Shown here: positions 28,501-37,434 of the stretch, one piece after another
How the letters are laid out: each line of letters starts with the position of its first letter
Position numbering within the stretch: the stretch's first letter is position 1
Source of the DNA: CBDCWO01 sp965223405
GTDB taxonomy: Bacteria; Bacteroidota; Bacteroidia; Chitinophagales; Saprospiraceae
DNA: 64,000 nucleotides
NCBI GenBank assembly: GCA_965223405.1
Contig: CBDCWO010000006.1
Coordinates: 1,860,001 to 1,924,000, forward strand
Direction of reading: 5' to 3'
Notes under the pieces: model-generated
Told to the model about the DNA's origin: nothing
Seen by the model: the letters and a program-made list of their open reading frames with translations, nothing else
The model's database searches: none
Translations under genes and position numbers: made by a program

Positions 28501-30507
28501 TTATTTCTCACTACGAATAATTCGAATATTGTTATTGAAACACCATTTTTCCAGATCGGGCAAGTCATAATAACTCAGGACATCGGGGACCAGAATATCC
28601 ATGCGCGAAAGTTGTTGAGGTGCTTGAAACTTTTCCAATGCGATCATTTCCCAGTCTTTAACTTTCTCATCAATTTCGACGGTATCAAAAAATCCGGAAA
28701 TAACTGCGGCATGAATAGCCGCGTAACCAGTTTTTCCAGAAGACACTATTTTGAGCTTATTTTTATGTCCAAGGTGATGCGATAATAAATATCTGGCAGC
28801 AATGACGATATCTTCAGTTTGATAACCGACCAGTGTTTTCCCTTCATATAATGGAAATTTTGCAGTGAAATAGGTGCTCCAGGATGCCCGGAAGCTTTTT
28901 TTATCTTCTAATTCACCGGTATCAGAAATGTCAACCAGCAGAACAATTTTCCCTTCATCAACTTCCTTAAACCCTCTATCAATTGCTTTATCTTTGTCCC
29001 CTTCATGGATAATGAGTATAGCGGGAATCCCCTTTTCTATTCGTTCGGGCTTCATGAGAAGGGCAGGAAGGTAAAACGAATGCTTTTTATCTCGTGTTAA
29101 TAATAGTTTCGTAACCTGGAAATTCCTTTCATTCCAGGAACCTATTTCTTTGGTGACTGTTTTCCTACTTGGTTCTTCAAAACCGATCAGATGTTTAATC
29201 GTTTCTCGTATATTATCATCAGAAGCTTTGTTCATAAATGTCCTACGTTGTTTCCTGCACTCTTCAATTCTATTTTCAATAAGATCAAAAAGCGATCGTT
29301 CGTATTTAAAAGTAGAAAGTACCTGCCCGGTGAATGTGGCCAAACATGAATCATCTGGGAAATAGCCGATATTGTCAGGTTCACTGACCGTGGTATGATC
29401 ATCTGTCAACCATCTTTTGCACCACTGAACCGAAGCCTCTCGGTTAGGTCGCAACCAACCATGAGGTCCCTCGCATATGGAATGACCCACTTTTTCAGGA
29501 ATACCTAACACTTGATACTGACGGGCCAATTCAAGGTAGGCTATTTTTGCGCCACGAACAGGAAAAAAATCTTCTTTTGTAGAGAGAATTTTAACTGGAA
29601 TAGGAGCTGCCATGAAGAGGAAATCCTGTTCTTCCATGCTATAGTAACCTTCTCCCCATAGATGTTGGCAAAAGTCCCCGATGCCATGGGTGCGCATTTT
29701 TTGTTCTTTTGTTGCAATAAAACAAGAAGGTGTGGCCACCTTAATTCTACGGTCGTAGGCCACCAGATAGGTGGTTTGCGTCCCACCTCCGGAATTTCCT
29801 GCAACAGCAAGGCGTTCTCCATCCACCATAGGATGTTGCTCCAAAAAATCCAGGCAACGAATATTGTCATAGAGTTCATGTTCCAAAGTACTGGATCCCG
29901 TTAAGGCTAATGCCTGACCAAAAAATTCATGCATCAAAGTTCCACCGGAGGTGAGTGGATCTCCCTTTTTATCCAGCAACTGATAGCGCTCTCCCTGACA
30001 TATGGGATCCGCTTGTAAGACAGCGAATCCATGGGTAGCGAATAGCCTGGCTGCTTTTTGGTAGGATTCGTTTGCTTTGCCATTTCGTGAATGGCCGCAA
30101 GGAATATAAACCCCAGGAAAAGGAGATTTTCCCGTCTTGGGCAGATAAAACAATCCGGTTACATGGTGGTTGGGCAAACTTTCGAATGTAATGGTTTCAA
30201 CCGTATAGGAATCCATTTCAATCTTGCGGGTAACATGGGGTTCCAAAGCGTGTTTATGGGGCAATAAGCCGATCATTTCCTTGAATCGAGCACGCAGCAA
30301 ATCCCGACGCTGTATCAATTTTTTCTTAGTTCGGGAAGCTTTTTTAATTGCTTTCCTCCGCTCAGCAAATTGTTCTTGTAAGCGAGCCATGAAATAATGA
30401 TACTGTAGCGTGTCCGTTGTTCCGGTGAGTACCTTATACCTATTGTCTTGTCCATAACTTATTGGAATGAATAGAAGTACTCCGAACAGAGTTATCAAAC
30501 TTTTCAT
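28501..30507 (-). CDS. secreted tandem alpha/beta-hydrolase, acetyl xylan esterase-like
   Basis: The 668-residue protein has a signal peptide (about 1-19, ending YGQ), a helical segment rich in Lys and Arg (about 45-75), and a first alpha/beta-hydrolase domain (about 100-370) with PCGHSRNG, an oxyanion-side DPICQGER and the nucleophile elbow GNS239GGG. A second alpha/beta-hydrolase-like domain (about 430-668) seems to have no catalytic Ser, since the equivalent place reads SSGKTG. Such proteins are annotated as acetyl xylan esterases or prolyl oligopeptidase-like. Here it probably deacylates a polysaccharide. It lies 14 bases after the preceding sulfatase gene. Confidence 0.8.
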   Translation of the reverse strand: MKSLITLFGVLLFIPISYGQDNRYKVLTGTTDTLQYHYFMARLQEQFAERRKAIKKASRTKKKLIQRRDLLRARFKEMIGLLPHKHALEPHVTRKIEMDSYTVETITFESLPNHHVTGLFYLPKTGKSPFPGVYIPCGHSRNGKANESYQKAARLFATHGFAVLQADPICQGERYQLLDKKGDPLTSGGTLMHEFFGQALALTGSSTLEHELYDNIRCLDFLEQHPMVDGERLAVAGNSGGGTQTTYLVAYDRRIKVATPSCFIATKEQKMRTHGIGDFCQHLWGEGYYSMEEQDFLFMAAPIPVKILSTKEDFFPVRGAKIAYLELARQYQVLGIPEKVGHSICEGPHGWLRPNREASVQWCKRWLTDDHTTVSEPDNIGYFPDDSCLATFTGQVLSTFKYERSLFDLIENRIEECRKQRRTFMNKASDDNIRETIKHLIGFEEPSRKTVTKEIGSWNERNFQVTKLLLTRDKKHSFYLPALLMKPERIEKGIPAILIIHEGDKDKAIDRGFKEVDEGKIVLLVDISDTGELEDKKSFRASWSTYFTAKFPLYEGKTLVGYQTEDIVIAARYLLSHHLGHKNKLKIVSSGKTGYAAIHAAVISGFFDTVEIDEKVKDWEMIALEKFQAPQQLSRMDILVPDVLSYYDLPDLEKWCFNNNIRIIRSEK

Positions 30508-30521
30508 AACACCAAAGTTAA

Positions 30522-32321
30522 TTATTCAACTTCCACTTTATCCAGAAAAACAGACAATAACAACCGGTCTCCCCACTGATTTCCAGGATTGGACAACTCG
30601 ATATCTATTTCCAATTCTATTTTTTCACTGACCGGCTTTGAGATTATACCCATCGGAATCACACTATTATCCCCAGATCTTTTAAATGCAATAATCGGAT
30701 TTCCTTTCTTTCTTAAGTTGTCCACATCCCTACGGGTAATAAGTTCGATTCCTGCATTCTTTTTTTCCCATAGCATCCGTTCATTTTTACGTAATCTTAT
30801 CGCCTCGATTTTGACATCGGCATAGGCCAAACCAGAATTAGGTTTTCCCATCCCTCTTTCAAACTTAAGGTAATACGCTTGATTCATATCCTCGATGTAT
30901 TTCGTTATATCCAATGACAACTTTTCCTTTGTTGGCGTATATTCCAAATCATTGAAAATGAAACTTCGAATCAGAAATTGCTGCCTGGATTCGGCTTTAT
31001 AGTCTCCAAAAGCATCAAACAATTGCTTTTTGGTTTTGTAAGTAGAGAGCTGCTTATCGTTTACTATTTCATTTAATTGTCCTTTCAGCTTATTTCTTGA
31101 TTGCTTAGTATTTCTGATATCATTACAATCATAAAAGGGATTCAATTCACGAGGATCTACAACCAAATCGTATAGTCTTCCGTCAAAGTAAAATTTATAT
31201 CTTTTATCCCGGATGTAAGCACTCAAGGGATGGTGAAATACAGAAAATATGTATGGTTTATGTCTATTGTTTTTCCCTTGTAAAAGCGAATGAAGTGAAA
31301 TACCGTCTAGTCGATCGGATAATTGGTCTAATGGAATTTCTGCCAAGGAAGTCAAGGTTGGATAGAAGTCAGTAAAATCCACCAGATCATCAAACAATTT
31401 GTGGGATCCATTATATTTAATCAAAAGAGGTACATGGCATCCATCATTCATTTGAATACCTTTTCCTCCATATATTACCTCACCATTGTCCATTTCATGG
31501 GCCAGAGTTTTGGTTCCATTATCGGAAGTATAAAAAATGATCGTATTTTCATAAAGATCCTTTGATTTTAATTTGTCGATTACTTTGCCAATCATTTTAT
31601 CAGCATAGTTAACCATATCTTCGAAATTCCGTTGCCAATTCTTTGACGAAGGATCCTTACTATCGGGAGTTGGTTCAAAAGGATTGTGAGCTAGAGATAA
31701 TGGATAATATATAAAAAAAGGTTTAGGCCCACCTCCGTGATCATCAATAAACTTTAAAACACTGTGATTAAATTTATCCGGAGCATAGCTGGCAGAAATA
31801 TGGACACCATCTTCGATGAGTGGTGTATTGTAAAAGTAGCGCTTATAGAATTCAAAATACTCCAATTCGCCCGGACTCCCATCAAAATAACAGTGCTTAT
31901 CAAAACCCAAGTCCTGAGGGCTCTTACCTAGATGCCACTTTCCAAAAACACCGGTCACATATCCAGCTTCTCGTAACATTTTGCCTATTGGAGGGAATTC
32001 CAAATCAAATCCGCCCCACCCTCGATAGTTACGGTAATTGTATTGCCCGGTCATTAATTTTACCCGAGTTGGTACACAAAGAGGTTGTGCGTCACAATTC
32101 GTAAATACAAAACTCTCAGTGCTAAGCTTGTCGATGTGAGGTGTTTTAAAATTAACAACCTTGTTGAAACCAACCGTTTCATAACCCATATCATCGGTCA
32201 TAATGAAAAGTATGTTTGGCTTGGTATTAATTGCTGAATTATTAGTACAAGATTCAAGCATACATATAAATGCCAATAGAACTGCGAGATATATTTTACC
32301 ATTTTTGCCTTCTCTATACAT
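30522..32321 (-). CDS. S1 sulfatase lipoprotein with C-terminal beta extension
   Basis: The 599-residue protein has a lipoprotein signal (MLESC25), metal ligands in MTDDMGYE, and the formylglycine motif C82-V-P-T-R86. KWHLGKSP and TSDNGTKT blocks follow. The region after about 440 is an extra beta-rich domain with no active-site motif, which could bind carbohydrate. I start at the ATG 32321; a TTG at 32342 extends the frame by seven residues. It is surface- or periplasm-anchored and lies directly upstream of the esterase gene. Confidence 0.9.
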   Translation of the reverse strand: MYREGKNGKIYLAVLLAFICMLESCTNNSAINTKPNILFIMTDDMGYETVGFNKVVNFKTPHIDKLSTESFVFTNCDAQPLCVPTRVKLMTGQYNYRNYRGWGGFDLEFPPIGKMLREAGYVTGVFGKWHLGKSPQDLGFDKHCYFDGSPGELEYFEFYKRYFYNTPLIEDGVHISASYAPDKFNHSVLKFIDDHGGGPKPFFIYYPLSLAHNPFEPTPDSKDPSSKNWQRNFEDMVNYADKMIGKVIDKLKSKDLYENTIIFYTSDNGTKTLAHEMDNGEVIYGGKGIQMNDGCHVPLLIKYNGSHKLFDDLVDFTDFYPTLTSLAEIPLDQLSDRLDGISLHSLLQGKNNRHKPYIFSVFHHPLSAYIRDKRYKFYFDGRLYDLVVDPRELNPFYDCNDIRNTKQSRNKLKGQLNEIVNDKQLSTYKTKKQLFDAFGDYKAESRQQFLIRSFIFNDLEYTPTKEKLSLDITKYIEDMNQAYYLKFERGMGKPNSGLAYADVKIEAIRLRKNERMLWEKKNAGIELITRRDVDNLRKKGNPIIAFKRSGDNSVIPMGIISKPVSEKIELEIDIELSNPGNQWGDRLLLSVFLDKVEVE

Positions 32322-32390
32322 AATCCATTTCCTGTAATTCAATAATTCAGACCTGGGTCAGTCTGAAAAAAGATACTTATTCAATTTGCA

Positions 32391-33962
32391 CTATTTGCGC
32401 CGGTCAATCCAACCAATTTCTTTGTTCTTCCCAATTTGGCTTTGATAATCAACCAATATGTTTTGAAGTTCCAAAACTTTCTCCGGATAATCGTTATACA
32501 CATTTATTTTTTGATAGGGGTCCTTTTCCAAATTATACAATTGGGCATTGGGTGCACCCTGACGAATTTCTCCATCTACCACATCACTATTTTGTTGTTT
32601 GGTTAATTTTAGAGCCGCTGCTCCTCCTAGCGTATGTTCATCTATTTGAGTTCCTCTGAAACCCCCTTCATTTTGAGCAGGAATATACACCCATTTTCCT
32701 TTTCTAACGACCAAATGTTCCGGACTGTTAGGCGAAATAATTAGGTGATCCCGAATAGCTTTGTCAGGATTACCAGTAATTGTATTTAGCTGATTGTAAC
32801 TGTCTTGGTATACTGAATGATCTAATTCCTGACCGGTTAAGGCTGCAAAGGTGGCTAGTAAATCGATATGGCTGATCAACAGAGCTGACTTAGTATTTTG
32901 AGGTATCTTACCAGGCCATCGCACAATAAACGGTATTCTATGACCACCTTCCCAGGCACCAAATTTGAATCCCAGTAAATTACCGTTGAGCTTATGTCCG
33001 GCTTTCCAAGCCGCTTGGCCACCAAGGTTGAGCATACCACCATTGTCGCTCGTAAAAATTACTAAAGTATTGTTTTTCTCTCCCAGGTCATCAATCGCAC
33101 TTAAAATTTCACCCACCATCCAATCCAATTCATGCACAAAATCACCATAAATACCACATTCACTGGTACCCTTAAACTGGGGAGCCGGCGTAAATGGGTG
33201 ATGGATGTTTGAAGTAGCTAAATACAAAAAGAAAGGCTCATGCTTGTGTGTATTCTTTACCTTCTTCATCCAGGAAATGGCTTTGTCTTTGAATGTAGTT
33301 CCCAATTCCTCATCGCGATACAATTCGTGTGCTTTTTGGGCACCACCAATGGCTTTGTAGCCCCCTTTTGCGGGCCACTTTTGGGTTACTGATTCGATTC
33401 CAAATACAAATGGATCATTCTGATCATAACCTACCACTTGTCTGTTTTCCACATAGACAAATGGAGGTCCGCTGTTTACCTGAGGAATTCCAAAATAATA
33501 ATCAAAGCCTAGTTCAAGAGGGCCCGGTTTCAGCTCTTCATTCCAGTTGTTTTGTGCGTCACCAAAACCCAAATGCCATTTACCAATACAAGCGGTGTGA
33601 TAACCGGCACTTTTTAATATTGAGGCAATTGTAGGAGTCCCTTTATCAATGGTTAGAGGTGATCGAAATGGTATAGGACCCCAGTAGTTCTTACGAAGCG
33701 GATAACGTCCGGTCAAAAGGCCAAACCGGGATGGTGAGCAAACTGCAGATGCCGAATGGGCATCTAAAAATATACGTCCTTCTCGGGCCAATCCATCAAT
33801 ATGCGGTGTTTTTATTTTTGTGGCTCCATAGCAGCCCAAATCTCCATACCCCAAGTCGTCTGCATTGATGAGGATGATGTTGGGGTTTTCCGTTTTTTGA
33901 GCACAAGACTGTATCACAAAACTTAGTGTTATACAGATTATCAAATAAAATGTATACTTCAT
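32391..33962 (-). CDS. S1 sulfatase lipoprotein, arylsulfatase A-like
   Basis: This 523-residue protein has a lipobox VIQSC20, metal ligands in NADDLGYGD, the formylglycine motif C75-S-P-S-R79 followed by GLLTGRYPLR, and KWHLGFG, STSNIHHPFTP-like and TSDNGG blocks. These fit the arylsulfatase A-like branch. It probably acts at the membrane on a sulfated sugar. It is the fourth sulfatase in transcription order after the fucosidase gene if the locus is read from 38.8 kb. Confidence 0.92.
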   Translation of the reverse strand: MKYTFYLIICITLSFVIQSCAQKTENPNIILINADDLGYGDLGCYGATKIKTPHIDGLAREGRIFLDAHSASAVCSPSRFGLLTGRYPLRKNYWGPIPFRSPLTIDKGTPTIASILKSAGYHTACIGKWHLGFGDAQNNWNEELKPGPLELGFDYYFGIPQVNSGPPFVYVENRQVVGYDQNDPFVFGIESVTQKWPAKGGYKAIGGAQKAHELYRDEELGTTFKDKAISWMKKVKNTHKHEPFFLYLATSNIHHPFTPAPQFKGTSECGIYGDFVHELDWMVGEILSAIDDLGEKNNTLVIFTSDNGGMLNLGGQAAWKAGHKLNGNLLGFKFGAWEGGHRIPFIVRWPGKIPQNTKSALLISHIDLLATFAALTGQELDHSVYQDSYNQLNTITGNPDKAIRDHLIISPNSPEHLVVRKGKWVYIPAQNEGGFRGTQIDEHTLGGAAALKLTKQQNSDVVDGEIRQGAPNAQLYNLEKDPYQKINVYNDYPEKVLELQNILVDYQSQIGKNKEIGWIDRRK

Positions 33963-34089
33963 TAGTTGTTGTTTTTACTGAATCAACTTGCTCTCATGGT
34001 GTTCATGAAATGCCAAAAATGCTTTCCGAATATCAATCAGATCCTATAGACAAAATCCAACCTGAAATCTGATTTGAAATCCCAGTTTT

Positions 34090-35925
34090 TTACTCCAGTC
34101 TGCTAACATACACATAATAAGCACTGAGAGAATCTCCACTTTCTGTATAAAACCAACTTTGAATATCAGTTTCTCCTTCATTTAGGTAGATATCAAATGA
34201 CACTGTTTTCTCTGTATTCCCGATCATTCTTTCTTCAATCTGATCTCCAACTTTAAGTCGCACTTTGTCAATTAGGATCGCTTTTCCTTTACCTTTTCGA
34301 AATGGTCTCCCACGCATTAAAATATCACTTTCCATTTGCAATGGTAGAGAATCTCTCATTGTGAAGTCTATTTCCCTTGGCCAACGTCTCACTTCAAATT
34401 GATACAATCCATCTTCCGCAATTTCAACCGGCCAGAATCCACTAAGTTTGGCTCCAGATAATACATGACGTTGATTCCAGCTATGTGGTGATTCGTCAGA
34501 TTTGACCCAACTAATGGTATTTAACCAAGTCTCGTGTTGATACAATGAACCGATTACCGGACGCGCATGAGGATAATTCATTTCTCCCAGTGTGGTCCAA
34601 TAACTTTCATACTGAGAAATAAGATCTGCAGCAACGTTAGGGTGTTGTTCAAATACATTATCATTTTGTCCCCGGTCCTTTTGTATATCGTATAATTGTT
34701 TTCCGTTTATAAGTCTCCAACGGTGTGTACCAACTAAATAATTTTTGGCTTTTAGAGGCCGATTAAGAAGGTTTTGCACATGCATAAAGAAGGTTCGATC
34801 CTCCCAGTTACTATCCCTATTTCTTAACAAAGGAACCATACTTCTTCCGTCGAAAGGCAAATGTCCTCTGGCAGGTGTTTCTAGTTTACAAAGTTCAATG
34901 AGTGTGGGTAATAGATCGGTGTGGGACGTAAAGTGAGTTATTTCTTTCTTGATATTCAGTCCGCCTCCCGGCCAATGAATTATACAAGGAACACGATGTC
35001 CACCCTCATAAAGTGATCCCTTTCCTCCCCTCATATTATCGTTGAATATATGGGTGCCATTGGCGGAGCCATTGTCAGTCAGGAAGATCAATATGGTATT
35101 ATTATCTAACCTTTTTTCGGTTAGATACTGTCTTAAACGACCTAGATTCCAGTCGATGCGCGTTACAGAAGCAAATAGATCTTTAGTATCTCCCCAGGGA
35201 ACGGATTTTACCTCAAAGTTCATATCTTCGTATTCATCTCTCCATTCCTTCAACACACTCATAGGGCCGTGAGGGACATTGGTTGCCAAATAAATGAAAA
35301 ATGGATCGGAATGGTCTTGCTCAATGAATTTAATGGTCTCCTCAAAGAATACATCTGTATTGAATCCAGCAATTGGTTTCCATTTCCCATTTACAAGATA
35401 ATGATCATTCATGCGATCATTACCCCAATAATCACTTGCGGTTCCTGAACCCCCATCCCCGATGCCCACCCATTGGTCAAAACCACGGTCAATAGGTCTA
35501 TAGGGATAGTTTTCTCCCAAATGCCATTTTCCAAAGTGTCCGGTTCTGTAGCCCGATGCCTTAAAAAATTCTGCCATGGTGGTTTCTTCTCTATTTAAGT
35601 GATTGCGAAGGTAAACCGTTGAACGAACGTGTGTACGATCCGACATACGGCCAGTCATTAGAGCTGCCCTCGTGGGAGAGCAAAAGGCATTTACATGAAA
35701 ATCCGTTAAACGGACACTCTCAGCCATCAACCGATCCAGTTCAGGAGTTTTGATATATGGATTACCATTCGCAGCAATATCACCATACCCCTGATCATCT
35801 GTCATAATGAGAATCACATTAGGAGGTGTTACTTTAGGTGATTTACAGGTGATCAACATCAATAAGATCAACATAAGACCTATTTCAGTTATGGATTTGT
35901 TCATCATCTTGTCATTCAAATTCAT
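34090..35925 (-). CDS. S1 arylsulfatase lipoprotein with C-terminal beta-sandwich extension
   Basis: Starting at ATG 35925 the protein has 611 residues, a lipoprotein signal (LITC27), metal ligands in TDDQGYGD and the formylglycine motif C82-S-P-T-R86. GKWHLGENY and LTDNGSANG blocks follow. About 160 C-terminal residues (GLYQFEVRRWPRE, later FRKGKGKA) form a beta domain seen in many sulfatases of Bacteroidota and Planctomycetota. The frame is open back to a TTG at 36012, which would overlap the upstream gene and spoil the signal peptide, so I prefer 35925; ATGs at 35907 and 35904 are also possible. Confidence 0.9.
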   Translation of the reverse strand: MNLNDKMMNKSITEIGLMLILLMLITCKSPKVTPPNVILIMTDDQGYGDIAANGNPYIKTPELDRLMAESVRLTDFHVNAFCSPTRAALMTGRMSDRTHVRSTVYLRNHLNREETTMAEFFKASGYRTGHFGKWHLGENYPYRPIDRGFDQWVGIGDGGSGTASDYWGNDRMNDHYLVNGKWKPIAGFNTDVFFEETIKFIEQDHSDPFFIYLATNVPHGPMSVLKEWRDEYEDMNFEVKSVPWGDTKDLFASVTRIDWNLGRLRQYLTEKRLDNNTILIFLTDNGSANGTHIFNDNMRGGKGSLYEGGHRVPCIIHWPGGGLNIKKEITHFTSHTDLLPTLIELCKLETPARGHLPFDGRSMVPLLRNRDSNWEDRTFFMHVQNLLNRPLKAKNYLVGTHRWRLINGKQLYDIQKDRGQNDNVFEQHPNVAADLISQYESYWTTLGEMNYPHARPVIGSLYQHETWLNTISWVKSDESPHSWNQRHVLSGAKLSGFWPVEIAEDGLYQFEVRRWPREIDFTMRDSLPLQMESDILMRGRPFRKGKGKAILIDKVRLKVGDQIEERMIGNTEKTVSFDIYLNEGETDIQSWFYTESGDSLSAYYVYVSRLE

Positions 35926-35965
35926 CTTCACTATTTTATTTTGTTTAGTGACTAGCATCAAACGA

Positions 35966-37417
35966 TCATTGGTCATCCCAAAACGTTCCTTCGGAAACCA
36001 ATGCACTTTCAAATTCCTGTATATCCGATAATAAATCGATTACCTTCTCAGACTCTTGCTCTGAGACATCAATTCTTTCTCCCAGGTCTTTTTCGACCTG
36101 AAATAACAAAGGTTCCTCTCTGGAAGCCGTGTATCCATAATTGTTTTTGGTTTGTGAACCAATACGAATGTGCAACTTCCAAACATCTTTGCGGATCGCC
36201 GAAGGTTTATTGTCCGTATAAGAGTAGAAAAACTTAAAATCTTCTACTGAGTAATTATATTGCCCGGGCATTAAAATAGGGCGAATGTCCCGTCCATCAA
36301 TAGTCCTATCCTGTGGCTGGTTTACACCGGCGATTGCAAATAAAGTAGGTAGAATATCTAAGGTGCTGGCAGGTGATTGTATATTTATATTTCCTTTTAT
36401 TTTCGCAGGCCAGCTAATAATACCGGCTACACGATGTCCTCCTTCCCAGGTAGAACCTTTGCCATCACGAAATGGAGTCGCATATCCTATTTGTAACCGG
36501 GTATCTCCATATTTAGTATCTGATTGATCACGAAAGAGAATCCAGGGGCCATTATCTGAAGAAAAGATAATAATAGTGTTATCCCTGACTCCGATATCTT
36601 CCAGTGTCTGGCATATGGTACCAATCGCCGCATCGAGCTCCTCGATTACATCACCGAGTATACCATTCCGCGACCTACCTTGATGCTCATCGCTGACAAA
36701 GAGGCCCAAATGCGGCATGTTGTAGGGTATGTACGCAAAAAAAGGACTTGTTTTATTTCTCTGGATAAAGTCTATTGCCGCATCGGTACAAATCTGAGTC
36801 AAGGATTCCGATGCAATGGTATCAGAAGGTAAATCTTTGGCAATCAGATCATATCCGAGAATTGGATTCGCGCCATTGGGATCACTTTTTAAAAGCATGG
36901 CATTGCTGTAATCATGAGAAACATTAGTCCCCACCCATTCATCAAATCCATGGGCAAGCGGCAACGTTTTTTCAGAAAACAGGTTATTTTCATTTGGTGA
37001 TCCCAAGTGCCATTTACCAAAAATCCCGGTTTTATATCCTACTGACTTGAGTCCTTCACCCAAGGTAATCTCTTCATCATGCAAGTACCTGGCAGCATTA
37101 GGACCAATAACCCAGGACCCTAATCCTGACCGACCAGGATAGCGACCAGTGAGTAATGAATAGCGAGAGGCAGAACAAGCTGGAGAAGTAACATAAAACT
37201 GAGTAAAGTTAACTCCACTTTGTTTTAATTTGGTAATATTCGGAGTGCTAATTGTCGGATTACCATTGTGGGCATAATCACCATAACCGCTATCATCCAG
37301 AAAAAATATAACGACATTGGGTTTGGAGTTTTTGTTTTCTGATGAATCTTTCATGCATACACTTCCAAATAAAAAGAAAACAATAGCGAATATTAGATAG
37401 GCTGATTTTGGTTTCAT
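35966..37417 (-). CDS. S1 sulfatase with variant CSASR signature
   Basis: The 483-residue protein has an export signal (about 1-21), metal ligands in LDDSGYGDY, and C81-S-A-S-R85 at the catalytic site. The usual Pro of C-x-P-x-R is Ala, a variant accepted by formylglycine-generating enzyme in other sulfatases. YSLLTGRYPGR, GKWHLGS and SSDNGPW blocks follow. It lies 17 bases after the GH29 gene and 40 bases before the next sulfatase gene, suggesting one transcript. Confidence 0.9.
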   Translation of the reverse strand: MKPKSAYLIFAIVFFLFGSVCMKDSSENKNSKPNVVIFFLDDSGYGDYAHNGNPTISTPNITKLKQSGVNFTQFYVTSPACSASRYSLLTGRYPGRSGLGSWVIGPNAARYLHDEEITLGEGLKSVGYKTGIFGKWHLGSPNENNLFSEKTLPLAHGFDEWVGTNVSHDYSNAMLLKSDPNGANPILGYDLIAKDLPSDTIASESLTQICTDAAIDFIQRNKTSPFFAYIPYNMPHLGLFVSDEHQGRSRNGILGDVIEELDAAIGTICQTLEDIGVRDNTIIIFSSDNGPWILFRDQSDTKYGDTRLQIGYATPFRDGKGSTWEGGHRVAGIISWPAKIKGNINIQSPASTLDILPTLFAIAGVNQPQDRTIDGRDIRPILMPGQYNYSVEDFKFFYSYTDNKPSAIRKDVWKLHIRIGSQTKNNYGYTASREEPLLFQVEKDLGERIDVSEQESEKVIDLLSDIQEFESALVSEGTFWDDQ

Positions 37418-37434
37418 TCGTAATTCTATTCCTT

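Noticed and set aside
35926..36012. 29-residue N-terminal extension of the sulfatase ending at 34090
   Set aside because: It begins with TTG, overlaps the upstream sulfatase gene by 47 bases and would put charged residues before a clean lipoprotein signal.
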